From assembly GCA_049115715.1 (NCBI GenBank), contig JAGDZQ010000035.1, forward strand, positions 1 to 64,000: a stretch of 64,000 bases of DNA, read 5' to 3'. A program made the position numbers and the translations under genes. A model generated the notes under the pieces. That model was not told the DNA's origin and made no database searches. It saw only the letters and a list, made by a program, of their open reading frames with translations. This DNA is from JAMZMI01 sp049115715 (GTDB lineage Bacteria > Bacteroidota > Bacteroidia > Cytophagales > Cyclobacteriaceae). Below, one piece after another: positions 6,722-14,074 of this stretch (position 1 is the stretch's first letter; each line of letters begins with the position of its first letter).

Positions 6722-8980
6722 ATGAGCAACGTAATTTACTTAGTGCCGATTTTGGCGTTGGTTGGAATACTCACAATGATTGTGAAATCAAAATGGGTAA
6801 ACAAGCAGGATGCAGGAGATCAGAAGATGCAGGACTTGGCCAATCATATTCGTGAAGGTGCGCTTGCTTTTTTGAAAGCTGAATATAGAGTACTAGCCAT
6901 ATTTGTAGTTATTGCCGGAATTTTGTTGGGAGTGATATCATCAATGGTTGAAACAACACATTGGTTTATCGTGGTGGCATTTGTGATAGGAGCTATCTTT
7001 TCAGCGCTAGCTGGGAACATAGGTATGAGAATAGCTACCGCAGCAAACGTGAGAACTACACAAGCTGCAAGAACAAGCCTTTCTCAAGCGCTTAAGGTTT
7101 CATTCACCGGAGGTACGGTTATGGGACTAGGAGTTGCAGGCCTTGCTGTTTTTGGATTAAGTATGCTTTTCATTCTTCTCTTTCAGTGGTTTATGGGAGG
7201 GGTATGGACCAATTCTGGTGATATGACTATAGTGCTAGAAGCACTTGCTGGCTTCTCTCTAGGTGCAGAATCGATAGCTTTATTTGCAAGAGTTGGTGGA
7301 GGAATCTACACTAAGGCAGCCGATGTAGGAGCTGATTTGGTTGGAAAAGTAGAAGCAGGAATACCTGAGGATGATCCAAGAAACCCAGCTACGATAGCTG
7401 ATAATGTAGGAGATAATGTAGGGGATGTAGCAGGTATGGGTGCCGATCTTTTTGGCTCGTACGTTGCAACAGTTTTGGCTTCTATGGTTTTGGGTAACTA
7501 CATAATAAAGGATATGTCCGATGCTGGAGTGATATTGGATACCCTTGGAGGTATAGGCCCAATTCTATTGCCAATCATGATAGCTGGAGTAGGAATCATT
7601 TCTTCAATCATAGGTACCTTCTTTATTAGTGTGAAAAATGACGATGCAAAGGAACCTGAAGTTCAAAAGGCATTGAATTTAGGAAATATTGTTTCTATTC
7701 TAATAACAGCCGTAGTAGGATGGTTTTTGATCGACTGGATGTTGCCTGAATCTATAGTAGGAATGAAATTTTTTGGAGAAGGAGTTAAAGATATTCCAAG
7801 TCGACACGTGTTTTACGCAACTTTAGTGGGTCTTAGTGTCGGATATTTGATTTCGCTCTTTACGGAGTATTATACAGCATTGGGTAAGAAACCAGTTATG
7901 GATATCGTTCGAAATTCATCAACTGGAGCTGCTACAAACATCATTGCAGGTCTTTCTACAGGCATGATGTCAACGTTTTCTTCTGTTCTGCTTTTTGCCG
8001 GAGCTATCTGGGGATCTTATGCATTGGCAGGGTTTTATGGAGTGGCTTTAGCTGCTTCTGCTATGATGGCAACTACAGCTATGCAGTTAGCCATTGATGC
8101 ATTTGGACCAATTGCTGATAATGCAGGAGGTATTGCTGAAATGAGCGAATTGCCGAAAGAAGTAAGAGAGAAGACTGATATTTTAGATTCAGTAGGAAAT
8201 ACAACTGCTGCTGTCGGTAAAGGATTTGCAATTGCATCTGCAGCACTTACAGCACTTGCGCTTTTTGCTGCCTATGTGACCTTTACAGGAATTGACGGTA
8301 TCAATATTTTCAAAGCGGATGTTCTAGCCGCGCTATTCATAGGAGGTATGATTCCAGTAGTATTCTCTGCGCTTGCCATGCGTTCTGTAGGTAAAGCCGC
8401 AATGGAGATGGTACAGGAGGTAAGAAGACAGTTTAAGGAAATCCCTGGTATCATGGAAGGGACCGGGCAGCCGGAATATGGTAAATGTGTTGATATCTCT
8501 ACCAAGGCAGCCATTAAGGAAATGATGCTTCCCGGAGCACTTACCATCGTTACGCCAATAATTATTGGCTTTGCAATGGGGCCAGAGGCTCTTGGTAGTT
8601 ACATGGCTGGTGTTGCAGTTTCAGGTGTTTTGTGGGCAATTTTCCAAAACAACGCTGGAGGCGCCTGGGATAATGCAAAAAAATCTTTTGAAGCTGGAGT
8701 AGAAATAAATGGAGAGATGACTTATAAAGGCTCTGAAGCTCACAAAGCTGCTGTCACAGGAGATACAGTAGGAGACCCATTTAAGGATACTTCTGGTCCA
8801 TCTATGAATATATTGATCAAATTGACGTGTCTTGTAGGGTTGGTTATAGCTCCGATTTTGGGAGAAGTATTCGGCACAGGGAGTCATGCTGAGGTTCAGC
8901 CATTGGAAGAAAATAAAATCGAATTGGAATCAGAAATGATGGACGAAGTAAATATGGAAAATACAGTTGAGCTTAACTGA
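6722..8980 (+). CDS. hppA: Membrane-bound ion-translocating pyrophosphatase, probably K+-dependent H+ pump
   Basis: Hydrolyses cytoplasmic PPi and pumps H+ or Na+ outward; about 16 transmembrane helices in 752 aa. The PPi-binding acidic cluster is complete (GGGIYTKAADVGADLVGKVE, DDPRNPATIADNVGDNVGD). GNTTAAVGKG has Ala where K+-independent enzymes have Lys, so K+ dependence is expected. The helix-6 gate segment reads GADLFGSY, with Gly in place of the usual Glu of LFESY. A Glu appears instead in helix 5 (LGAESIALFARVGG). Such a relocated gate Glu is what I recall for flavobacterial-type K+-dependent H+ pumps. The ATG at 6722 was chosen because the promoter lies inside the longer ORF. The acidic C-terminal tail after the last helix is unusual. 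A terminator follows. Confidence 0.93.
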   Translation: MSNVIYLVPILALVGILTMIVKSKWVNKQDAGDQKMQDLANHIREGALAFLKAEYRVLAIFVVIAGILLGVISSMVETTHWFIVVAFVIGAIFSALAGNIGMRIATAANVRTTQAARTSLSQALKVSFTGGTVMGLGVAGLAVFGLSMLFILLFQWFMGGVWTNSGDMTIVLEALAGFSLGAESIALFARVGGGIYTKAADVGADLVGKVEAGIPEDDPRNPATIADNVGDNVGDVAGMGADLFGSYVATVLASMVLGNYIIKDMSDAGVILDTLGGIGPILLPIMIAGVGIISSIIGTFFISVKNDDAKEPEVQKALNLGNIVSILITAVVGWFLIDWMLPESIVGMKFFGEGVKDIPSRHVFYATLVGLSVGYLISLFTEYYTALGKKPVMDIVRNSSTGAATNIIAGLSTGMMSTFSSVLLFAGAIWGSYALAGFYGVALAASAMMATTAMQLAIDAFGPIADNAGGIAEMSELPKEVREKTDILDSVGNTTAAVGKGFAIASAALTALALFAAYVTFTGIDGINIFKADVLAALFIGGMIPVVFSALAMRSVGKAAMEMVQEVRRQFKEIPGIMEGTGQPEYGKCVDISTKAAIKEMMLPGALTIVTPIIIGFAMGPEALGSYMAGVAVSGVLWAIFQNNAGGAWDNAKKSFEAGVEINGEMTYKGSEAHKAAVTGDTVGDPFKDTSGPSMNILIKLTCLVGLVIAPILGEVFGTGSHAEVQPLEENKIELESEMMDEVNMENTVELN

Positions 8981-9024
8981 TGAATCCTTAATTTGAGCGT
9001 CTAACAATTCTCAAATCTTGAAGA

Positions 9025-9055
9025 AAACCTGTAGTAAAAAGCTACAGGTTTTTTT
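9025..9055 (+). terminator. Rho-independent terminator of hppA
   Basis: Ten-bp stem AAACCTGTAG/CTACAGGTTT (9025-9034 and 9042-9051), a 7-base loop, then a T run. It lies 45 bases after the hppA stop. Confidence 0.9.
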
Positions 9056-9186
9056 ATGGAGTTGAGGCTATAACGGTTAGATGTATTTATCTGATTAATT
9101 TTTAGATTAATTAATATATATTAATAAACTTATACTTTAATAAAATTTCATAAATCGCTGATAATGTGAGTTTTAAAAATTATTCG

Positions 9187-9194
9187 TATATTTG
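9187..9194 (+). promoter_or_regulatory. -7 box for the small secreted protein gene
   Basis: TATATTTG matches TAnnTTTG exactly and lies 23 bases before the ATG of the next gene. I see no good -33 TTTG at the right distance, so it may need an activator. Confidence 0.5.
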
Positions 9195-9217
9195 AACTCA
9201 ATCAATCAGCTAGAATT

Positions 9218-9640
9218 ATGCAAAAAGTTAAATTTATCGTGTTGGTGCTTACACTGGTGTTTGCCAATGTAAGTGCAGCGTATGCGGTATCTGCCGGGTC
9301 AAACATTGAGAGTTTTACCGTATTATCTAAGAAGCTTGGAACCGCAGTAGAAGCACGCGACTTTCATACAGCAAGAGAAGTAGTTGATCAATTGCTTCCA
9401 ATGATGAAAGAAGATATTAAGTCTGGCAAAAAGACTCTTGCAGGACTTAAGAAATCAGATGATCCAATTATTTCTCCAAAAGAGTATCAAAAAAAATACG
9501 ATAGAAAAATAGAGTTATACAATTCTGTCAAACACTTCGCGGAATTATCTCCTGCAGCACTGAGGGTTAAATCGGCCTTAATTGTTTCGGAAGTAGAAGA
9601 ATTTATCCTGCTTATGGATGCAGACTCTGAAGATTCTTAA
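9218..9640 (+). CDS. Small secreted protein of unknown function
   Basis: I do not recognise the family. The first 23 residues form a clear Sec signal peptide ending AAYA. The mature part is about 117 residues, mostly helical by composition, with many Lys/Asp/Glu and no Cys, so it looks like a soluble periplasmic helical bundle. It is a monocistronic unit: a -7 box 23 bases upstream and a strong terminator 25 bases downstream. There is nothing in the neighbours (pyrophosphatase before, phosphodiesterase after) that fixes a role. Confidence 0.75.
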   Translation: MQKVKFIVLVLTLVFANVSAAYAVSAGSNIESFTVLSKKLGTAVEARDFHTAREVVDQLLPMMKEDIKSGKKTLAGLKKSDDPIISPKEYQKKYDRKIELYNSVKHFAELSPAALRVKSALIVSEVEEFILLMDADSEDS

Positions 9641-9662
9641 GATTTTACCTACTGATAATTAT

Positions 9663-9694
9663 AAACCCGTCTGACTTTTGTGAGACGGGTTTTT
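9663..9694 (+). terminator. Rho-independent terminator
   Basis: Perfect 10-bp stem AAACCCGTCT/AGACGGGTTT (9663-9672 and 9683-9692), 10-base loop, T run to 9694. It ends the single-gene unit of the small secreted protein. Confidence 0.92.
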
Positions 9695-9756
9695 CTTTGC
9701 CTTAATTTCTTGCGAAATTGATTTCCGAAGAAAATACGCACATACACATTTACAGA

Positions 9757-11004
9757 ATGAAGTTCCGATTTTTTTTGATTCTCTCAATTATGATAATGCT
9801 GACTGCATGTACCCGGAGCAACCAAGGGAAACGAGCAGAAGAAGTGTCTAAGAAAAATTCAGTTTGGGCTCAGGAACAACCTTACCTCGTCTTGATTTCC
9901 TTTGACGGTTTCAGATACGATTATGCCGAAAAGTGCGGCGCGAAAAATATACTTCAGTTTTTGAGCAAAGGTGTTACTACTTCTTCAATGACACCTGCTT
10001 TTCCTTCAAAGACATTTCCTAATCACTATACCATTGTGACCGGGATGTATCCATCTACTCACGGTATCGTAAGCAACGAATTTTACAGTCGTAAAAAGAA
10101 TGATTGGTATAAAGTTGGAAATGGTGCAATAAAGGATGGAAGTTGGTATGGAGGTGTTCCGATTTGGTCATTGGCTGAAAAAAATGAAATGTTAACTGCA
10201 TCATATTTCTGGATTGGCTCTGAGGCTGAAATTCAAGGTTTCATGCCAACATATATGAAGTCATATAATAGTGCTATTCCAAATAAGAAACGCTTTGATC
10301 AGGTAATTGATTGGCTTGAGATGGATGCTGAATTGAGACCACATCTTATTACGGCTTACTTTTCATCAACTGATGATGCTGGCCATGATTTTGGTCCGGA
10401 ATCTCAAGAGGTAAGGAGCGAAGTTTTGAGGTTGGATTCGCTTTTTGGTGACTTCATTGACCAGCTACAAGAAATCGAATTGCCAATAAATGTAATGATT
10501 GTCTCTGATCATGGAATGTCTATTATAGATCAAGGGGTTGTTTTACCAGAAATTGTAGATTTATCTGCGGTAAGAGTATCGAAGAGTTTTCCTCCAATGA
10601 TCTATTCCGATGATAAGGAAGAGCTTGAGCGCATTTCAGCAGAGTTAAAAAAGGATGGAAGGATAGCGCTTTTTTCGTCCGATTCGATTCCCTCAGAGTG
10701 GCATTTTGAAAAGACTGAGAGAGTAGGAGATTTAATTCTCTATACAGAAGCTCCTACCATTATACTGCAGAGAGAAATGGAGGTGAGTGGAGGAACTCAT
10801 GGTTTTAATCCTTACCTGAATAAAGAAATGGGGTCGTTTTTCGCAGCAGCGGGCTCTTCATTTAAAAAAGGAATTAAACTGGAGCCATTCGAGAGCATAC
10901 ACTTATACCCAATGATGGTAAAAGTTTTAGGGTTAGACTATGAGCATGAGATAGATGGGAAACCAGAAGTACTGGATTTTGTACTGGTAAAACCCGAAGA
11001 CTAA
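9757..11004 (+). CDS. Ectonucleotide pyrophosphatase/phosphodiesterase family lipoprotein
   Basis: Two-zinc phosphodiesterase of the alkaline phosphatase superfamily, acting outside the cytoplasm on nucleotide or other phosphodiesters. ISFDGFRYDY supplies the first metal Asp. AFPSKTFPNHYTIVTGMYPSTHG carries the Thr nucleophile (about residue 86). SDHGM and a late GGTHGF supply the remaining metal ligands. The ATG at 9757 gives a textbook lipoprotein signal with lipobox LTAC; the longer ORF starts at TTG and would spoil the signal peptide. Length 415 aa is normal for bacterial NPP enzymes. The DUF2784 gene follows after 34 bases. Substrate cannot be read. Confidence 0.88.
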   Translation: MKFRFFLILSIMIMLTACTRSNQGKRAEEVSKKNSVWAQEQPYLVLISFDGFRYDYAEKCGAKNILQFLSKGVTTSSMTPAFPSKTFPNHYTIVTGMYPSTHGIVSNEFYSRKKNDWYKVGNGAIKDGSWYGGVPIWSLAEKNEMLTASYFWIGSEAEIQGFMPTYMKSYNSAIPNKKRFDQVIDWLEMDAELRPHLITAYFSSTDDAGHDFGPESQEVRSEVLRLDSLFGDFIDQLQEIELPINVMIVSDHGMSIIDQGVVLPEIVDLSAVRVSKSFPPMIYSDDKEELERISAELKKDGRIALFSSDSIPSEWHFEKTERVGDLILYTEAPTIILQREMEVSGGTHGFNPYLNKEMGSFFAAAGSSFKKGIKLEPFESIHLYPMMVKVLGLDYEHEIDGKPEVLDFVLVKPED

Positions 11005-11038
11005 TTCGCATTGGCATTATTTTAGTTATCTAAGTGAC

Positions 11039-11425
11039 ATGCTTATATTTTTGGATTACTTCTTTACTGTTTTTCATTCGGCTATCGTTCTCTTTATTCT
11101 CTTAGGGTGGATTGATAGGCGCACCCGAAAAGCTCATCTTGTTTTGCTGGGACTAGTTCTAATAGCGTGGTTTGTGATTGGACTTTATAAGGGAGTTTTG
11201 GGGTATTGTCCATTGACAGATTGGCATTGGGATATTAAGAGATCTTTAGGAGAGAGAGATATTCCTCACTCTTTTATCGAATACATGGTCGAGAAAATCA
11301 CAGGCATAGATTTTAAGAGCAAACTTGTCGACGGGTTTACCCTTGGAGGTTTGATTATTAGCCTAGTGATGGCTGGAGTGATGCAAACGAAAAAAAGGCT
11401 TTCGAAAAAGCCTAATCTTCAATAA
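11039..11425 (+). CDS. DUF2784-type small membrane protein
   Basis: Three hydrophobic helices (about residues 5-24, 33-52 and 100-116). The central segment GYCPLTDWHWDIKRSLGE, followed by HSFIEY, resembles the conserved GYCPLT...LR...G core of DUF2784 proteins. Function is unknown. It may be cotranscribed with the phosphodiesterase gene (34-base gap). Its last 30 bases contain a hairpin that works as terminator for the convergent gene on the other strand. Family assignment is from memory of the core motif. Confidence 0.62.
   Translation: MLIFLDYFFTVFHSAIVLFILLGWIDRRTRKAHLVLLGLVLIAWFVIGLYKGVLGYCPLTDWHWDIKRSLGERDIPHSFIEYMVEKITGIDFKSKLVDGFTLGGLIISLVMAGVMQTKKRLSKKPNLQ
11390..11413 (-). terminator. 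Minus-strand terminator inside a convergent coding region
   Basis: Stem AGGCTTT/AAAGCCT (11396-11402 and 11407-11413) with loop CGAA, preceded on the plus strand by an A run (11390-11395). Read on the minus strand this is a hairpin followed by a T run, about 50 bases past the stop of the thioredoxin-like gene. It lies within the last codons of the DUF2784 gene. Confidence 0.75.
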
Positions 11426-11461
11426 AAACTGTCAATATCAATTCCTAAGAAGTCGTTCGTT

Positions 11462-12352
11462 TTACCCCTCGGAAACAAGATCTTTCAGACTTTTGATTTG
11501 TTTCGAAGCATTTTCATTTTCTGGATCAAGCGCAAGTACCTTATCATAATTCTCGATTGCTTTTTCGGTTTGCCCATCTTCTGCTAGTGCTTCTGCATAG
11601 CTGTCAAAAACATTTGGGTTTGTTCTGAAAAAATAAGTGTTGAATTCGAAAATGGTGATTGCTTCTTTCACTCTTCCAGATCTTAAATAAACATATCCAA
11701 GTGTATTGAGTTCTCCGCTTTTACCAGCCAGTCTATAAGCAGTATTAGCATGCGTTCTCAAATTCTCATAGATCTCCTCAATGCTTTTCGACTCAAGAAG
11801 CTCCATTAAATATGTTGCCGCTTTGTAGTTGGGTTGTGAAGGAAAACCTAACGCGATTTGAGCTAAATCAGTTTCTAAAGCGGAGCTTGGTGATTCTACA
11901 ATTCTTGCATATTCGGAGTTATTCTTCTTGAAAATAAATGTAGGAACACGATGAATGTTTTTCCCTTTCTCTTCTCCAGAAGGTCCCTGTTTGTACTTTT
12001 CGGTTCCATCGTAGAGTGCAATAAACTTGAGTTGCTCTTTATTTAGTCCAAGGTCCTCCCAGAGTTTGACGAATTGAGGAACCCATTTTTTACTATCTCC
12101 ACACCAGGTACCTAAATAAATCTCTACTTCAGTATCCTTTAGTTTCTTCGCCCATTTTGTGGGTTTATCAGATAATTCGAATGAGTTATAGTTTTTCTTA
12201 TACCACTCTGAGTATGGGTCTTCCTTTAAATCAGACAAAGTAATGGAGCCACAGAGATGGGTTTGTGCTTGGGCGTTTTGATACTTTTTTGATGTTTGAG
12301 CTAGAGAAGTGACCGAGACTAAAAGCGCAAGTGAGAATAGCCTTAATTTCAT
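11462..12352 (-). CDS. Periplasmic thioredoxin-like protein with TPR tail
   Basis: An 18-residue Sec signal (ending SLAQ) is followed by a thioredoxin-like domain at about residues 65-170. The active-site segment reads LGTWCGDSKKW, i.e. Cys-Gly-Asp-Ser, with only one Cys of the usual CxxC pair. The region after residue 190 looks like tetratricopeptide helices (YVYLRSGRVKEAI, YAEALAEDGQTEKAIENYDKVLALDPEN). With a single Cys it is more likely a glutaredoxin- or peroxiredoxin-like binder or monothiol enzyme than a dithiol oxidoreductase. It is divergent from sdaA. Related WCGDS proteins are common in this phylum; the function is not settled. Confidence 0.75.
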   Translation of the reverse strand: MKLRLFSLALLVSVTSLAQTSKKYQNAQAQTHLCGSITLSDLKEDPYSEWYKKNYNSFELSDKPTKWAKKLKDTEVEIYLGTWCGDSKKWVPQFVKLWEDLGLNKEQLKFIALYDGTEKYKQGPSGEEKGKNIHRVPTFIFKKNNSEYARIVESPSSALETDLAQIALGFPSQPNYKAATYLMELLESKSIEEIYENLRTHANTAYRLAGKSGELNTLGYVYLRSGRVKEAITIFEFNTYFFRTNPNVFDSYAEALAEDGQTEKAIENYDKVLALDPENENASKQIKSLKDLVSEG

Positions 12353-12508
12353 GATTTGTGTTTTTGGTGTTGAAACAAATGTAATTTGAAAAGCTACACA
12401 AAGCTGTTAATGGAATGTTAAAGCCATATTTAGGTGTTTTTGATGGACGGAGTTGATTTGTTCATAGATAAACCCTTACTTCCACTTTACTAACCATTTA
12501 ATACTTAT

Positions 12509-13942
12509 ATGACCCCAATAAGTGTTTTCGATATTCTCAAGATTGGTGTAGGACCATCAAGTTCACATACACTAGGCCCCTGGATTGCGGCAAGGAAATT
12601 CGACGCAGAATTACGCCAAATAGGCTTGGAAGAAATTTCGACTATTCACATTGTTCTCTACGGTTCACTTGCACTTACCGGAAAGGGGCATGGCACGGAT
12701 ATCGCAGTTGTGATGGGATTAGTAGGCACAGATCCAGAAACAGTTCCGCTTGAAAAGATAGAATCCGTACCAGCTCAAGTGAAGACAACAAACACTTTAC
12801 TACTAGACGGGGATAAAGAAGTGGTTTTTCACTTTGACAAGGACATTGTTTTCAGGCGGGATGAAAGACTTCCTTATCATGCAAATGGAATGAGGTTTGT
12901 TGCGAAAAATGAATCCGGGGAAGAACTTGTTAATTCTATTTACTTCTCTGTGGGTGGAGGTTTTGTTGTTCACGAAAAAGAGATCAAAGACGAGGTTTCT
13001 TTAGATGATATTGAGCAGAAATTTCCTTGCAGTAACGCTGAAGAATTGCTTAGCCATTGTAAGAATCAATCGATTAGTCAGGTTGTCTTAGAAAATGAAT
13101 TTTCTTGGAGGAACCAAAGTGAAATTAATGGACGAGCCCGGCAGCTTTGGGATGTTATGAAGCAGTCTGTTTACAATGGTTGTAACAAGGAAGGTAAGCT
13201 GCCAGGAGGGTTGAATGTAACCAGAAGAGCAGCTCCACTAAGTCAAAAATTATTAAGAGATCAGGGAGATCAGGGAGAACAAGATGTGGATTTGTGGATT
13301 AAATCGATTCAAGAAATGGAATTTGATTTTTCAGAAATTATCAAATGGATAGGTTGTTTTTCCATGGCTGTGAATGAAGAAAATGCAAGCTTCGGCAGAA
13401 TAGTCACAGCACCTACCAATGGGTCTGCAGGAGTTATCCCTGCTGTGCTATTTTACTTAGTTTGCTTCGCAAAACGAGATGTGAGTGAAGAAGATATTTT
13501 TAGATTTCTTCTCACGGCGGGGCAGATCGGTATTCTTTTCAAGATAGGGTCTACGCTCTCAGCTGCGATGGGAGGGTGTCAGGCCGAAATTGGAGTTTCG
13601 TCTGCTATGGCGGCTGGCGCTCTTACCGAAGCATTAGGAGGGTCTCCTCAGCAAGCATTGATGGCAGCTGAGGTTGCTATGGAACATCATCTTGGTCTTA
13701 CATGCGATCCGATTGGAGGGCTTGTTCAGATTCCATGCATAGAAAGAAACAGTATGGGGGCTGTGAAGGCTGTGACTGCAGCTACCATTGCATTGGCCAG
13801 TGATCCTAGCGAAGCAAAAGTTAGTTTGGACAATGTGATAAAATCAATGTGGGAGACTGCAAAGGATATGAATACGAACTACAAGGAGACTTCACTTGGA
13901 GGCTTGGCTGTAAATGTTTCGGTGAAAATTTCCGAATGCTGA
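12509..13942 (+). CDS. sdaA: L-serine ammonia-lyase (4Fe-4S, single-chain)
   Basis: Deaminates L-serine to pyruvate. The beta domain begins SVFDILKIGVGPSSSHTLGPW. The alpha domain holds the Fe-S catalytic part: WIGCFSMAVNEENASFGRIVTAPTNGSAG, GGCQAEIGVSSAMAAGALTEALGG, and HHLGLTCDPIGGLVQIPCIERN. The cluster cysteines are seen in the GGCQAE, LTCDP and IPCIE segments, as expected for the oxygen-sensitive iron-dependent class. At 477 aa it is full length with the alpha and beta parts fused, as in many Gram-negatives. It is a single gene. Its enzyme needs the Fe-S supply made by the SUF operon at the other end of the window. Confidence 0.95.
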   Translation: MTPISVFDILKIGVGPSSSHTLGPWIAARKFDAELRQIGLEEISTIHIVLYGSLALTGKGHGTDIAVVMGLVGTDPETVPLEKIESVPAQVKTTNTLLLDGDKEVVFHFDKDIVFRRDERLPYHANGMRFVAKNESGEELVNSIYFSVGGGFVVHEKEIKDEVSLDDIEQKFPCSNAEELLSHCKNQSISQVVLENEFSWRNQSEINGRARQLWDVMKQSVYNGCNKEGKLPGGLNVTRRAAPLSQKLLRDQGDQGEQDVDLWIKSIQEMEFDFSEIIKWIGCFSMAVNEENASFGRIVTAPTNGSAGVIPAVLFYLVCFAKRDVSEEDIFRFLLTAGQIGILFKIGSTLSAAMGGCQAEIGVSSAMAAGALTEALGGSPQQALMAAEVAMEHHLGLTCDPIGGLVQIPCIERNSMGAVKAVTAATIALASDPSEAKVSLDNVIKSMWETAKDMNTNYKETSLGGLAVNVSVKISEC

Positions 13943-14074
13943 TTTCTCTAGTTTGATGAGAAACGCTTTGGTAGCGTTGCTTGACCGCTTTAAACTAATC
14001 TGGGCGATTGCCTATCTTACTATCCAGGTATTAATTTAATTCGTAATTTTAATACGTGTCAAAATAGCTTGTAC

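Noticed and set aside
13943..14010. Hairpin AACGCT/AGCGTT after sdaA as terminator
   Set aside because: Only six pairs and no T run.
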